45,830 nucleotides of DNA from DATADD01 sp046262355 (GTDB lineage Bacteria; Actinomycetota; CADDZG01; WHSQ01), in NCBI GenBank assembly GCA_046262355.1, contig JBHEMX010000075.1, positions 1 to 45,830 of the forward strand, read 5' to 3'. This document shows, in pieces, positions 7,904-16,079 of the stretch. The notes beneath the pieces are model-generated. The model was given only the letters and a program-made list of their open reading frames with translations. It was not told the DNA's origin and did no database searches. A program made the translations under genes and the position numbers. Position 1 is the first letter of the stretch; every line of letters starts with the position of its first letter.

Positions 7904-8799
7904 CAAGGCTCCTCGATCTCTACGGGACCGGACTCTTGAAGCTGCGCGGGTCCGAGCTCGCCGACGCGATCCGCGCTTCCGAGGGTCGCACCCTGGTGGC
8001 GGAGGTCATGGCGAAGGCGCCGCCACTCTTGAGCGGCACGGCCAATGCCGAGATCGTCGCGGCCTTCGGCGCAGATCTCATCTGCTTGAACCTGGCCGAC
8101 CTAACCGCACAAGGATGCCCGGTGAAGGGTTTGGAGGAGGTGGTGCGCCCGCCCGGCGACCTCGACGGCCTGGCGATGTTGCTCGGGCGCCCGGTGGGGC
8201 TCAACCTCGAACCGGATCTGGAGTCCGTGCCTCCTGCCTATCGAGCGAGTGCCGCCAACGTTCGTAAGGCCGAGGCGATGGGTGCAGCATTCGTCGTGGT
8301 CACGGCCAACCCGGGTCGCGGCGCCGGACTCGAGGACATCGAGTCGGCGGTTCGCACGGTGACGGGCGCGGCTCCGGGGTTGCAGTGCTGGGCCGGCAAG
8401 ATGCACCATGCCGGAGCCGAGGAACGGCTTGGTCCCAAGACGGTCGCTCGCGTGATCGCGGCGGGTGCCGATGGCGCGTTGATCCCTCTGCCCGGGACCG
8501 TCCCCGGCATCTCAGAGCAACGGGCGGGCGACATGGTGGAGGAGGTGCGCTCCGCCCACGCTCTTGCGGTCGGCACGATCGGAACGTCGCAAGAGGGCGC
8601 AGATGCCGCCACGCTGCGTCGGCTTGCGCTCGCGGGCAAGCGCATCGGCGTCGACATACATCATATCGGCGATGCGGGCTTCACCGGACTTGCGCTGCCC
8701 GAGAGTCTCTACGCCTACTCGGTCGCTATGAGAGGGATCCGTCACACGTGGAACCGGATGGCACGAGGTGCTCGCGCCTCGTGGAGAGGAGAGGAGTAA
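7900..8799 (+). CDS. DUF7916-like protein inserted in the PTS operon
   Basis: A 299-residue protein with alternating strands and helices suggesting a TIM barrel. Conserved-looking blocks are ASEGRTLVAEVMAK, NAEIVAAFGADLICLN, VGLNLEPDLE, VVVTANPGRG, AAGADGALIPLPGTVPGI, GTIGTSQEGAD, and GVDIHHIGDAGFTGLALPE. The GADGALIPLPG.. segment resembles a phosphate-binding loop of phospho-sugar barrels. I recognise the pattern as the family recorded as DUF7916, found beside PTS genes in Gram-positive bacteria; its activity is unknown to me. It starts at GTG 7900 inside the ptsI stop and ends two bases before the EIIB start, so it is made with the PTS proteins. A role in converting or sensing a PTS-derived sugar phosphate is inferred from context only. 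Confidence 0.7.
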   Translation: MTRLLDLYGTGLLKLRGSELADAIRASEGRTLVAEVMAKAPPLLSGTANAEIVAAFGADLICLNLADLTAQGCPVKGLEEVVRPPGDLDGLAMLLGRPVGLNLEPDLESVPPAYRASAANVRKAEAMGAAFVVVTANPGRGAGLEDIESAVRTVTGAAPGLQCWAGKMHHAGAEERLGPKTVARVIAAGADGALIPLPGTVPGISEQRAGDMVEEVRSAHALAVGTIGTSQEGADAATLRRLALAGKRIGVDIHHIGDAGFTGLALPESLYAYSVAMRGIRHTWNRMARGARASWRGEE

Positions 8800-8801
8800 A
8801 G

Positions 8802-9047
8802 GTGGGCTTCGAACAGGTTGCACAGCAGGTCATCGACGGACTCGGTGGGAAGGACAACATCAAGAATATGGAGCCTTGTATCACGCGCATCAGGGTTCAG
8901 GTAGGTGACATGACCAAGGTGGACGAGGCCGGGCTCAAGGCTGCCGGCGCGCACGGCGTCATGAAGATGGGCACAGCGATCCAAGTCGTCATGGGGACGC
9001 AGAGCGACAACATCGAGGCCGAGATGCGCCGCATCATGGAGGGTTGA
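8802..9047 (+). CDS. PTS EIIB component, glucose/GlcNAc family
   Basis: A stand-alone EIIB of 81 residues. The active-site cysteine sits in NMEPCITRIRVQV (Cys26), the standard N...C.TR.R motif of the glucose/N-acetylglucosamine family, and AAGAHGVMKMGTAIQVVMG is the conserved C-terminal half. It receives phosphate from EIIA and passes it to the sugar during transport through the IIC protein. The GTG at 8802 follows a GAGAGGAGAGGAG ribosome binding stretch. Its TGA overlaps the ATG of the EIIA gene. It corresponds to the separate IIB (NagF) of actinomycete GlcNAc systems. Confidence 0.9.
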   Translation: MGFEQVAQQVIDGLGGKDNIKNMEPCITRIRVQVGDMTKVDEAGLKAAGAHGVMKMGTAIQVVMGTQSDNIEAEMRRIMEG

Positions 9048-9505
9048 TGACTGCGGTAGTGAGCCCCTTCACCGGGCGCGTCGTACCGCTCGACGACGTC
9101 GAGGACGATGTCTTCTCGGAGCGGGTGATGGGGAACGGGGTGGCGGTGGTCCCGAGTGAGGGTCGCGTCGTAGCTCCGGTCGGGGGAACGATCGGCAAGC
9201 TGTTCGAAGGCGGGCATGGCTTCGCCATCGAGACATCGGAAGGGCTTCAGGTCCTGGTTCATATCGGACTCGACACGGTGCATCTCAAGGGTGACGGTTT
9301 CACCGTGTCCGCGCGCGAGGGCGACGAAGTCACCGCCGGCGATGAGATCGTCCTCGTCGACCTCGACCGGATGCGCGAGCTGAACGTCGACATGGTGTCG
9401 CCGGTTGTCGTCATCTCCGGCGACACGATCAGGGTGACGGCATCGGATGAGATCAACGCCGGTGATCCACTTCTAGAGACCGACCCGGCGTCAAGCGACA
9501 TCTAA
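9047..9505 (+). CDS. crr: PTS EIIA component, glucose (Crr) family
   Basis: Soluble EIIA-Glc-type protein of 152 residues carrying the HPr-to-EIIB phosphate relay. It begins VVSPFTGRVVPL, as the family does, and shows GGHGFAIET with His57 and LVHIGLDTVHLKG with the phospho-accepting His72 (equivalents of His75 and His90 of E. coli EIIA-Glc). EGDEVTAGD closes the barrel. ATG 9047 overlaps the stop of the EIIB gene; an in-frame TTG at 9044 is less likely. It is the last gene of the rightward PTS operon and faces the leftward HAD gene 43 bases away. Confidence 0.93.
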   Translation: MTAVVSPFTGRVVPLDDVEDDVFSERVMGNGVAVVPSEGRVVAPVGGTIGKLFEGGHGFAIETSEGLQVLVHIGLDTVHLKGDGFTVSAREGDEVTAGDEIVLVDLDRMRELNVDMVSPVVVISGDTIRVTASDEINAGDPLLETDPASSDI

Positions 9506-9548
9506 AGGGGGACCCGTCGACCTTGCGCTCGGTTGAGGAGAAGGGATC

Positions 9549-10220
9549 CTATTCGGGGTCCCCGACGATCAGCTCGAGCTCGGGAGGCCCGTCGTCCTTG
9601 TCGTTTGCTCGCCCCAGGGTCACGGCCGCGAGGGTCTCGACGAGGGCGTCGACGCCGGTGAGCTCCTCGGCGGGATAGGTCGTCGTGACCCCGATGACCG
9701 CCATCCCCGCGGCGCGCGCCGCCTCGATCCCGGCCGGCGAGTCCTCGATGACGACGCAGTCCCGGGGCGCTGCCCCCAGCCGGCGCGCCGCTGCGAGATA
9801 GCCCTCCGGGTTCGGCTTGCCCTTGTCGACGTCGTTGGCGGTTATGAGCACGGGAGGGTCGGGGAGCCCGATCGCGACCAACCGGGCGGAGGCAAGTGGG
9901 GTCGTGCCCGATGTCACGACCGCCCAGCTCGACCTCGGCAGGGAAGCGACGAACTCGGATGAGCCCGCGATCGCAACCACGCGTGAGTCGCCTGCCTCTC
10001 GCTTCTCGAGGAGCTCGACCTCTGCCTCGGCGGAGAGATGTGGCGCGACGGCTCGGATGACCTCGGCGGCGGGGCGCCCGTGAGCGGTCTTCATGATGGC
10101 TGCTCCATCGAGACCGCGCTCGTCCGCCCATGCGCGCCACACGCGATCCACGACTCCCGTGGAGTCGGCGAGGACGCCGTCGAGGTCGAAGAGAACGGCT
10201 CTGCAGGTCATGTGGGCCAC
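9549..10220 (-). CDS. HAD-superfamily sugar phosphatase / beta-phosphoglucomutase-like
   Basis: HAD subfamily IA enzyme with a helical cap. Motif I is FDLDGVLADS (nucleophile and acid aspartates), motif II is VVTSGT, motif III the lysine in DKGKPNPEGYL and motif IV VIEDSPAGIEAARAAGM. These fit phosphatases of small sugar phosphates or beta-phosphoglucomutase; the substrate is not readable. GTG 10220 has GGAGGTGA five bases upstream; the ATG at 10211 is an alternative. It lies 18 bases behind nagA on the same strand, so it is probably co-transcribed and may remove surplus hexosamine or hexose phosphate made by the PTS island. Confidence 0.85.
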   Translation of the reverse strand: MAHMTCRAVLFDLDGVLADSTGVVDRVWRAWADERGLDGAAIMKTAHGRPAAEVIRAVAPHLSAEAEVELLEKREAGDSRVVAIAGSSEFVASLPRSSWAVVTSGTTPLASARLVAIGLPDPPVLITANDVDKGKPNPEGYLAAARRLGAAPRDCVVIEDSPAGIEAARAAGMAVIGVTTTYPAEELTGVDALVETLAAVTLGRANDKDDGPPELELIVGDPE

Positions 10221-10238
10221 GTGCTCACCTCCCGGGCC

Positions 10239-11345
10239 TCAAGCGAGAGCGGCGAACGCCTCGACGCCGCCCACGAGGGTGCGCTGCACCGCCAGAGAGT
10301 CGTCCAGCACCACGACGTCGGCCGGCGTGTCGGGCCGCAGGGTTCCAAGCTCGGAACGGCCGACGAGGGCGGCCGGCACCCGGCTCCCGGCGTCGAGAGC
10401 GTCCGAGACCCGAGCCCCGAGCGCCACGAGGTTGCGGACGGCGGCGTCCATGGTCGAGACACTGCCGGCGAGGGTACCGTCCTCGATCCGAGCTACGCCA
10501 TCGGCCACCGAGACGCTTCGATCACCGAGTCGATAGGAGCCGTCTGATAACCCCGCCGCCATCATCGCGTCGGTCACGATGGCGAAGCGTCCGCGCGCTG
10601 CGAGGAAGGCGGCGTAAGCAGCCTCGGGAGCGAGGTGCACGAGGTCCACGATCGCCTGCACCGTCACTTCCCGACGCACCAGGGCCGCACCGGCGATCCC
10701 CGGGTCGCGCGCCTGCCACCGGCGCTGAGCGTTGTAGATGTGGGTGACAGCACGCGCGCCCCGGTCGAACGCTGCATGAGCGGAGGAGGTGTCCGCGTCG
10801 CAATGCCCGCATGCCACAACGATGCCTCGTTCGATCAATGAGTCGATCAGCTCAAGCCCACCGGGCAGCTCCGGGGCGAGGGTCATGTACGTCACCGGCC
10901 CCATGCTGCAGAGACGCGCGGCAACCTCGACGTCGGGCTCGATGATGTTGTCGGGATCGTGCGCGCCGGCCCAGACGCGGTTGAGGAAAGGGCCCTCGAG
11001 GTGGATCCCGAGGATGCGAGGTCCTCCCGGCGCGGGATCCAGGTTGCGCGCCAGCCCCAAAGCCCGCTCATAGGCCTTCCAGGACGATGAGATGAACGTC
11101 GGCTGGTAGGCAGTGACCCCGGTTCGGGCGATGGCCTCGCCCGCGGTCTCGTAGCCGACGGGGTCCGATGTGAGGAAGTCGACGCCGGCGAAGCCGTTCA
11201 CTTGAAGGTCGACGAAGCCGGGCGCCGCGAGCCCCCTATGTCCCCGTGGCGACACTCCGATCTCTGTCACCAAGCCGTCCTCGATCTTCATGTCCCCGGG
11301 AACGATCTGATCGTCGACCTTCACATCCCTAACCCCGAGCCGCAT
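10239..11345 (-). CDS. nagA: N-acetylglucosamine-6-phosphate deacetylase
   Basis: Amidohydrolase that removes acetate from GlcNAc-6-P, giving GlcN-6-P. Metal and substrate motifs: AAPGFVDLQVNGFAGVDF near the N-terminus, HLEGPFLN (metal glutamate), VACGHCDA and AVTHIYNAQRRW (histidine ligands), VTDAMMAAG (catalytic aspartate) and GTLAGSVSTM. The length of 368 residues is slightly short for the family (about 380) but all catalytic blocks are present. The usual THLFNAM reads THIYNAQ. ATG 11345 follows GGAGGGAGG. It diverges from nagE across about 90 bases that contain a 17-bp dyad. Confidence 0.93.
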   Translation of the reverse strand: MRLGVRDVKVDDQIVPGDMKIEDGLVTEIGVSPRGHRGLAAPGFVDLQVNGFAGVDFLTSDPVGYETAGEAIARTGVTAYQPTFISSSWKAYERALGLARNLDPAPGGPRILGIHLEGPFLNRVWAGAHDPDNIIEPDVEVAARLCSMGPVTYMTLAPELPGGLELIDSLIERGIVVACGHCDADTSSAHAAFDRGARAVTHIYNAQRRWQARDPGIAGAALVRREVTVQAIVDLVHLAPEAAYAAFLAARGRFAIVTDAMMAAGLSDGSYRLGDRSVSVADGVARIEDGTLAGSVSTMDAAVRNLVALGARVSDALDAGSRVPAALVGRSELGTLRPDTPADVVVLDDSLAVQRTLVGGVEAFAALA

Positions 11346-11359
11346 CAGACCTCCCTCCG

Positions 11360-11376
11360 AGGTTTGCGGACAACCT
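11360..11376. promoter_or_regulatory. Dyad AGGTT-N7-AACCT between nagA and nagE, candidate operator
   Basis: A perfect five-base inverted repeat with a seven-base spacer lies in the 90-base divergent region. GntR-family repressors of GlcNAc genes (NagR/DasR) bind sites of the N-GT-N(x)-AC-N type, and this dyad contains GGTT and AACC half sites. It is not a match to the full DasR consensus. The assignment is by position and symmetry only. Confidence 0.3.
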
Positions 11377-11434
11377 GCACGGTAAAGGAGTAGTTTGAGG
11401 CTGATAGCACGACGTGCTCCAGGGGGAGGCGAAG

Positions 11435-12622
11435 ATGCTCGCGGTAGCCCAACGGATCGGTCGTTCGCTCATGATGCCCATCGCAGTGCTTCCGGCGGCT
11501 GCGTTGCTGTTGCGGCTCGGCGTCTACTTCCAGACTGTGTCGTGGCTCACCTGGGGCAACACCCTATGGAAGGTGATGGAGGCCGGCGGGCAGGCGGTGT
11601 TCGACAACCTGCCGTTGCTGTTCGCCATCGGTGTCGCGATCGGGTTCACGGAGGGGGCCGGGGCTGCAGGGCTCGCCGCCGGCGTCGGATACGTCGTGTT
11701 GAAGGGGATCAACGGGATATCCGAAGTGAGCCCAGGTCAGCCGGTCGACATGGGTGTGCTCGGCGGCATCATCATCGGGCTCACCGCTGCGGTGCTCTAC
11801 GCACGTTACAAGGGCATCCGCCTGCCGGACTATCTCGCGTTCTTCGGAGGCCGGCGCTTCGTCCCGATCATCACTGCCTTTGCAGCCATGATCATCGGCC
11901 TCGTCGCGTACTTCGTCTGGCCGCCGATCGGACACGCGATCCAAAGCTTCGGCAACTGGATCGTGGCCGCGGGCGCCTTCGGCGTGTTCATCTACGGGAT
12001 CGCCAACCGAGCGCTGCTGCCTTTCGGCCTCCACCACATCATCAACGCGCTCGTGTGGTTCGAGTTCGGCACGTATAAGCCGGAGGGAGGGGAAGCCGTG
12101 CACGGGGACCTCACGCGCTTCTTCGCGGGCGACCCGGACGCAGGCATATTCATGGCCGGATGGTACTTCGTGATGATGTTCGGCCTCCCGGCGGCCTGCT
12201 ATGCGATCTATCGCGCCGCCGACGAGGACAACAAGAGGTCGACCGGCGCAGTCATGGGCTCCAGCGGGTTCACGTCTTTCCTCACCGGCATCACCGAGCC
12301 GATCGAGTTCAGCTTCCTGTTCCTCGCTCCGATCCTCTATGCGGCGCATGCGGTGCTGTCGGGCATTGCGCTCGTGGTCGCCGAGGTCCTCGGCATCAGA
12401 CACGGTTTCGGGTTCTCGGCGGGATTGATCGACTACCTCGTGAGCTTCGGCCTCGCCACGAACCCGTTGCTGATCATCCCCGTCGGTCTCGTGTTCGCAG
12501 CCATCTACTTCGTGTTGTTCAGCGTCTCCATCCGGGTGTTCGACCTCAGCACACCGGGCCGGGAGCAAGCAGACACAGCCCCGCGGCGGGCCGAGTCGGG
12601 CGCCGAGACGGCGCCTGCCTAG
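11435..12622 (+). CDS. nagE: PTS EIIC permease, N-acetylglucosamine family
   Basis: Membrane permease of the glucose-family PTS, 395 residues with about ten hydrophobic segments and no fused IIB or IIA. It begins AQRIGRSLMMPIAVLPAAALLLRLG, has the large loop with FDNLPLLFAIGVAIGFTEGAG, the GlcNAc-type NRALLPFGLHHIINALVWF segment, and the family signature GITEPIEFSFLF. With the separate EIIB and EIIA upstream it completes the transporter. ATG 11435 is preceded by GGGGGAGG five bases upstream; the open frame extends to a GTG at 11414 without a better site. The C-terminal 20 residues are polar and probably cytoplasmic. Confidence 0.93.
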   Translation: MLAVAQRIGRSLMMPIAVLPAAALLLRLGVYFQTVSWLTWGNTLWKVMEAGGQAVFDNLPLLFAIGVAIGFTEGAGAAGLAAGVGYVVLKGINGISEVSPGQPVDMGVLGGIIIGLTAAVLYARYKGIRLPDYLAFFGGRRFVPIITAFAAMIIGLVAYFVWPPIGHAIQSFGNWIVAAGAFGVFIYGIANRALLPFGLHHIINALVWFEFGTYKPEGGEAVHGDLTRFFAGDPDAGIFMAGWYFVMMFGLPAACYAIYRAADEDNKRSTGAVMGSSGFTSFLTGITEPIEFSFLFLAPILYAAHAVLSGIALVVAEVLGIRHGFGFSAGLIDYLVSFGLATNPLLIIPVGLVFAAIYFVLFSVSIRVFDLSTPGREQADTAPRRAESGAETAPA

Positions 12623-12626
12623 GGTC

Positions 12627-12827
12627 GTGACCGAGGCGCTGGCCGTCGGCCTCATGGCGGTGGGATGGTGGGCACCTGCGTTCTTCGGGCTCACCGACCT
12701 TCAGGCCCGGCGCGGCATCCCGCGCGTGTACGTATGGAAGTGGACCGCCATCCTCTGCCTGCCGGTGGCGGGAGCATGGCTCTACCACAACAGAGGACGC
12801 AAGGAGCTCGACGCGCTCGCGCTCTAG
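12627..12827 (+). CDS. Small two-TM membrane protein
   Basis: A 66-residue protein starting at GTG 12627, four bases after the nagE stop, so probably co-transcribed. Two hydrophobic segments (VGLMAVGWWAPAFFGLT and WTAILCLPVAGAWLYHN) are separated by a basic loop (QARRGIPRVYVWK). The tryptophan-rich second helix ending in a basic tail is reminiscent of PLDc_N-like small membrane proteins. Function unknown; it could help nagE folding or be unrelated. Confidence 0.55.
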   Translation: MTEALAVGLMAVGWWAPAFFGLTDLQARRGIPRVYVWKWTAILCLPVAGAWLYHNRGRKELDALAL

Positions 12828-13202
12828 ACACGGATCGTCTCGGCGACCTCTGAGGCTCTCGGACGCAACGGGTGGAAGGGAAACCCGGGCGCCCTGGCCG
12901 GGGTGCTTCGATGGAACCGGTCGGCTGCCTGACGGGTGTAGTGGACGTGAAGTCATGCGGAGGCTACGAAGGGGGACCGCGCGGAAGCTCGATCCCTTTG
13001 GCGACTCATTTGGAGCCAAGACCCGCTACCTTTCCACGGCGAGCAGTCGAGCGTCCGTCGGCTACGACCCCCTCAACTGGCATCGAGCCGGCGAGATTGA
13101 CGTGAATCTCGCCACCTTGTCTCGCTCGGGCCGCGAGCCACCTCCGCTCCATCGAGGTGCCCGGAGTCACCCCAGGTGTCCTGCTCTTGTGTAGAGCCAT
13201 CG
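12828..13202. other. Intergenic region between convergent genes
   Basis: No gene is recognisable on either strand. The region lies between the rightward small membrane protein and the leftward carboxypeptidase and contains the hairpin described at 13090-13113. The GC-rich segment 12870-12925 has paired purine and C-runs (GGGAAACCCGGGCGCCC) but no known riboswitch core was recognised. Confidence 0.5.
13090..13113. terminator. Nine-base perfect hairpin downstream of dacB
   Basis: GGCGAGATT and AATCTCGCC form a perfect stem around a six-base loop, about 90 bases beyond the dacB stop on the leftward strand and about 260 beyond the rightward gene. No T-run follows on either side, so a classical intrinsic terminator is not certain; bidirectional termination between convergent operons is the likeliest role. 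Confidence 0.35.
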
Positions 13203-14549
13203 CTACGGTTGTGTGGAGCACGTCGATCGCTGCAGGGGCGGCCTTCGGATGTGGGCGCGTGAGATGACACCGACGATGCGATCCTCAATCGCTTGCGGCG
13301 CATCTTGGTCGAGGATCGAGAACTCCACCCATCGTTCTCCTCCTGCGGGCCGCACCCATCCCGACAGAGCAGAAGCACCGTTGAAGAGGCTCCCGGTCTT
13401 CGCCCGCACACTCAGTCCCGCCAGTCGATAGCGAAGGGTGCCCTCGCCCGGCGCCGCCAGGCCGGTGCGCAGCGCCCTACCCCACGTCTTTCCTTCGACC
13501 CTGCCGAGGAGCTTCACGAGCGCTTGGGTCGACACCCGGTTCTTGTAGGACAAGCCCGAGGAATCGTAGACGGCGGCGCGTACTCCGGACCCTCTTGTCC
13601 AAGCCTTGATGGCGCGAGCTCCCTTGGCGATCGTTCCGTCGGGGCCGAAGACTTCCGCACCGAGAAGCTTGCCGAGCATCTCTGCGAAGAAGTTGTTCGA
13701 GGTGCGATTCATGTAGGAAACGATCTCGATGAGCGGGCGTGAGCGCACCGTGGCCAGCCGAGACAGGCCCCCGGGACGTTTGCCCCATCCGGGAAGACCA
13801 CCCACACGTACGCCGACATCCTCGAGGCTCTTCGATAGGGCGCGGGCGACCGCTCGCTCGGGCCTGTGGCCGACCATGTAGTTGCCGTCCAACGCAAGCG
13901 ATGACGGAAGTTGCACATATCGATCGGGGACGTAAGGCTGCCATCCGGGAACATCGAAGTCGTGGGCGAAGAAGTCGGTCGCGCCCATGACTCGCCCGTC
14001 GATCTCCGTGACGCCGGACTCTTTGACCCTCTTAGCGAGCTCGGCGATCGTCGGTGAGGTGATGTCGCCCCAATAGCTGGGCGCCGCGCGGGTGAGGGTC
14101 GGGTCACCATGGCCGATCAACCAGAGATCGCCCTTGAGCGTTCCATCTTCGAGCTTGCCACCAAGCGCGCTCGTCGGGATCCGATGATCGGGGCCAAGCC
14201 GGTCCAACAGGGCGAACGACAGCAGCAGCTTCTGGTTGGAGGCAGGCACGCGCCGCCTCCGACCGTCGTGGCTGAAGACGAGCCGGCCCCCGACGCCGAC
14301 GGCCAGACTCACCGAGAGATCGCCGACGATGGCCTCGATCTTCCTCTCCCATGCGGTCTTGGGGACCGAGGGGTCGGATCCGGGATCCCTGTCGGAGGGG
14401 CATGATGCGACCGGCCGCGCGGGTGCCGGAGACCTTGTGGGGGTGACCGATGACCCCGCGCCGGCGCGCGCATGGGTTGAGGGAGAAGTGCAAGAGACGC
14501 CGGAGGACAGCAAGAGGAGAGCAGCGCAGAGGATGCATCGAAGTTCCAT
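13203..14549 (-). CDS. dacB: D-alanyl-D-alanine carboxypeptidase/endopeptidase, PBP4 (S13) family
   Basis: Class C low-molecular-weight penicillin-binding protein that trims peptidoglycan peptides outside the membrane. From ATG 14549 a hydrophobic signal (ILCAALLLLSSGVSC) leads into a Ser/Pro-rich linker; the cysteine at about 20 could act as a lipoprotein site although the lipobox is imperfect. Active-site motifs are complete: SNQK at 104-107 (SxxK), TSNNFF with SNN at 284-286 (SxN) and KTG at 384. The inserted domain typical of PBP4 lies between the first two. The product is 448 residues. The open frame extends to 14708, but that extension is arginine-rich and lacks a signal peptide, so the inner ATG is preferred. 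It diverges from an MFS gene. Confidence 0.9.
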   Translation of the reverse strand: MELRCILCAALLLLSSGVSCTSPSTHARAGAGSSVTPTRSPAPARPVASCPSDRDPGSDPSVPKTAWERKIEAIVGDLSVSLAVGVGGRLVFSHDGRRRRVPASNQKLLLSFALLDRLGPDHRIPTSALGGKLEDGTLKGDLWLIGHGDPTLTRAAPSYWGDITSPTIAELAKRVKESGVTEIDGRVMGATDFFAHDFDVPGWQPYVPDRYVQLPSSLALDGNYMVGHRPERAVARALSKSLEDVGVRVGGLPGWGKRPGGLSRLATVRSRPLIEIVSYMNRTSNNFFAEMLGKLLGAEVFGPDGTIAKGARAIKAWTRGSGVRAAVYDSSGLSYKNRVSTQALVKLLGRVEGKTWGRALRTGLAAPGEGTLRYRLAGLSVRAKTGSLFNGASALSGWVRPAGGERWVEFSILDQDAPQAIEDRIVGVISRAHIRRPPLQRSTCSTQP

Positions 14550-14734
14550 GTCTCGAGCGAGCCTGCCACCGCCGGGCCTCGTGGGCAAAGACCGGCCCTG
14601 CCTCGTCGGGCCGCCCCTCAACCTCATCCGACGCCTGCGCACCCAGCTTGGTTCGCGGGCGTGTGGGAGGCCCTGACGGGAAGATCCCGATCGGCAACCG
14701 ACCGCCATCCCTGATCCGTGCCACGCTGTCGGGC

Positions 14735-15931
14735 GTGAGGGATCCCGCTAAGCTGCGTTCACGGCACACGGAGGGCTTCGTTCGCCACCGCAGCACGTGG
14801 GCGACCTACGGGCTGCTCGGTTACTTCGCTTATCTGGAGACGGTCCTCGGTCCACTCATGCCGTTCCTTCGCTCGGAGCGTGGCTACAGCTACACGATCG
14901 CGAGCTTGCACTTCAGCGCGTTTGCGTTCGGCGGCGTCCTCGTGGGCGTCTTCGGCGATCGCGTCGTGGCGCGCCGGGGGCGATGGGTTGCCTTATGGGG
15001 CGGCGGCGCCGGGATGGCTTTGGGGGTGTTGCTCGTGGCGCTGATCCCGATGGCGGCGGGAACGATAACCGGCGCCCTGGTAATGGGATCCTGTGGCTCG
15101 CTCTTGCTGATAACCACCCAGGCGGTTCTGGCCGACCGGCATGGAGAGTGGGCGGCCGTCGCGATAACGGAGTCCAATGTCGCAGCCAGCGCGTGCGCGA
15201 TCCTTGCATCGCTCGCGGTCGGCATCTTCGCCGCCGTCGGTCTCGGTTGGCGCCTCTCGCTGGTCTTGCCGGTGGTCGCGCTCGCGTTGCTGGGCGCGCG
15301 CTTCGGCCGGGAGTCGCTCACACTGACGTCGCGCTTCGTGTCCCCCGATGATGGGACCTCCGGCGCGCTTCCGGTGACCTTCTGGATCTACTGGAGCGTC
15401 CTGTTCCTCGGGGTCTCGGTTGAGTGGTGCATGGCCTACTGGGGCGCGGATTTCCTCGACGCTGCGCTCGGTCTGAACCGTTCCGATGCCGCATCCGCAC
15501 TCAGCCTCTTCTTCGTCGGCATGCTCGTGGGTCGGATCCAAGGCAGCCGTTTGGCGCGCGCCCTGAAGACGGACACCTTGCTGCTCGTTACCCTGTGCGT
15601 GGCTCTTGCGGCATTCCCGGTGTTCTGGCTTTCCCACGCGCCCCTTCTCGCCCTCATGGGACTGTTCGTCGTGGGCCTTGGGGTAGGCAGCGTCTATCCG
15701 TTGACCATCTCGGTGGGCGTGGCGGCTGCCCCTCGAACGAACACGGCGACCGCGAGGCTGGCGCTCGCCGGCGGAGGCGCGATCCTGGTCGCGCCCTTCG
15801 TGCTCGGCGCCTATGCCGATCGCCTTGGGATCCAAAGCGCGTTCGGCCTCGTGGTCCCGTTGCTCCTCGGGGCGATCGCTCTCTCGCTCTTTGCGAGCCG
15901 GCTCGGCGAGAGTGAGTCACCGGCCCGATGA
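14735..15931 (+). CDS. MFS transporter (12 TM)
   Basis: Major facilitator of about 398 residues with twelve hydrophobic segments. The N-terminal half begins WATYGLLGYFAYLETVLGPLMPFL and has a loop resembling MFS motif A (GVFGDRVVARRGRW). The second half repeats with VGMLVGRIQGSRLARAL. The substrate cannot be read. The long open frame reaches back to 14450, antisense to dacB; GTG 14735 is chosen because the MFS pattern begins shortly after and the upstream part is arginine-rich shadow. No partner gene adjoins, and the sulfotransferase starts 149 bases downstream. Confidence 0.8.
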   Translation: MRDPAKLRSRHTEGFVRHRSTWATYGLLGYFAYLETVLGPLMPFLRSERGYSYTIASLHFSAFAFGGVLVGVFGDRVVARRGRWVALWGGGAGMALGVLLVALIPMAAGTITGALVMGSCGSLLLITTQAVLADRHGEWAAVAITESNVAASACAILASLAVGIFAAVGLGWRLSLVLPVVALALLGARFGRESLTLTSRFVSPDDGTSGALPVTFWIYWSVLFLGVSVEWCMAYWGADFLDAALGLNRSDAASALSLFFVGMLVGRIQGSRLARALKTDTLLLVTLCVALAAFPVFWLSHAPLLALMGLFVVGLGVGSVYPLTISVGVAAAPRTNTATARLALAGGGAILVAPFVLGAYADRLGIQSAFGLVVPLLLGAIALSLFASRLGESESPAR

Positions 15932-16079
15932 CATCGTGAGCTCGGGGTTGCACGGCTGCGGAGTGCGCGGGCGGCGTTGTCCAACATGGCGCCGGAGGTG
16001 AGGGTGAGCTGTGTGACCCTGCTCGCCGGCTGCGCCGACGGGTGATGGCGTAATCTCGGTGCGTGTTCGAGCGGGGACG

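Noticed and set aside
12860..12930. Possible riboswitch in the GC-rich segment after the small membrane protein
   Set aside because: Some GGGAAACCC-type pairing exists but no conserved core of cobalamin, c-di-AMP or other known riboswitch could be matched, and the downstream gene is on the opposite strand.
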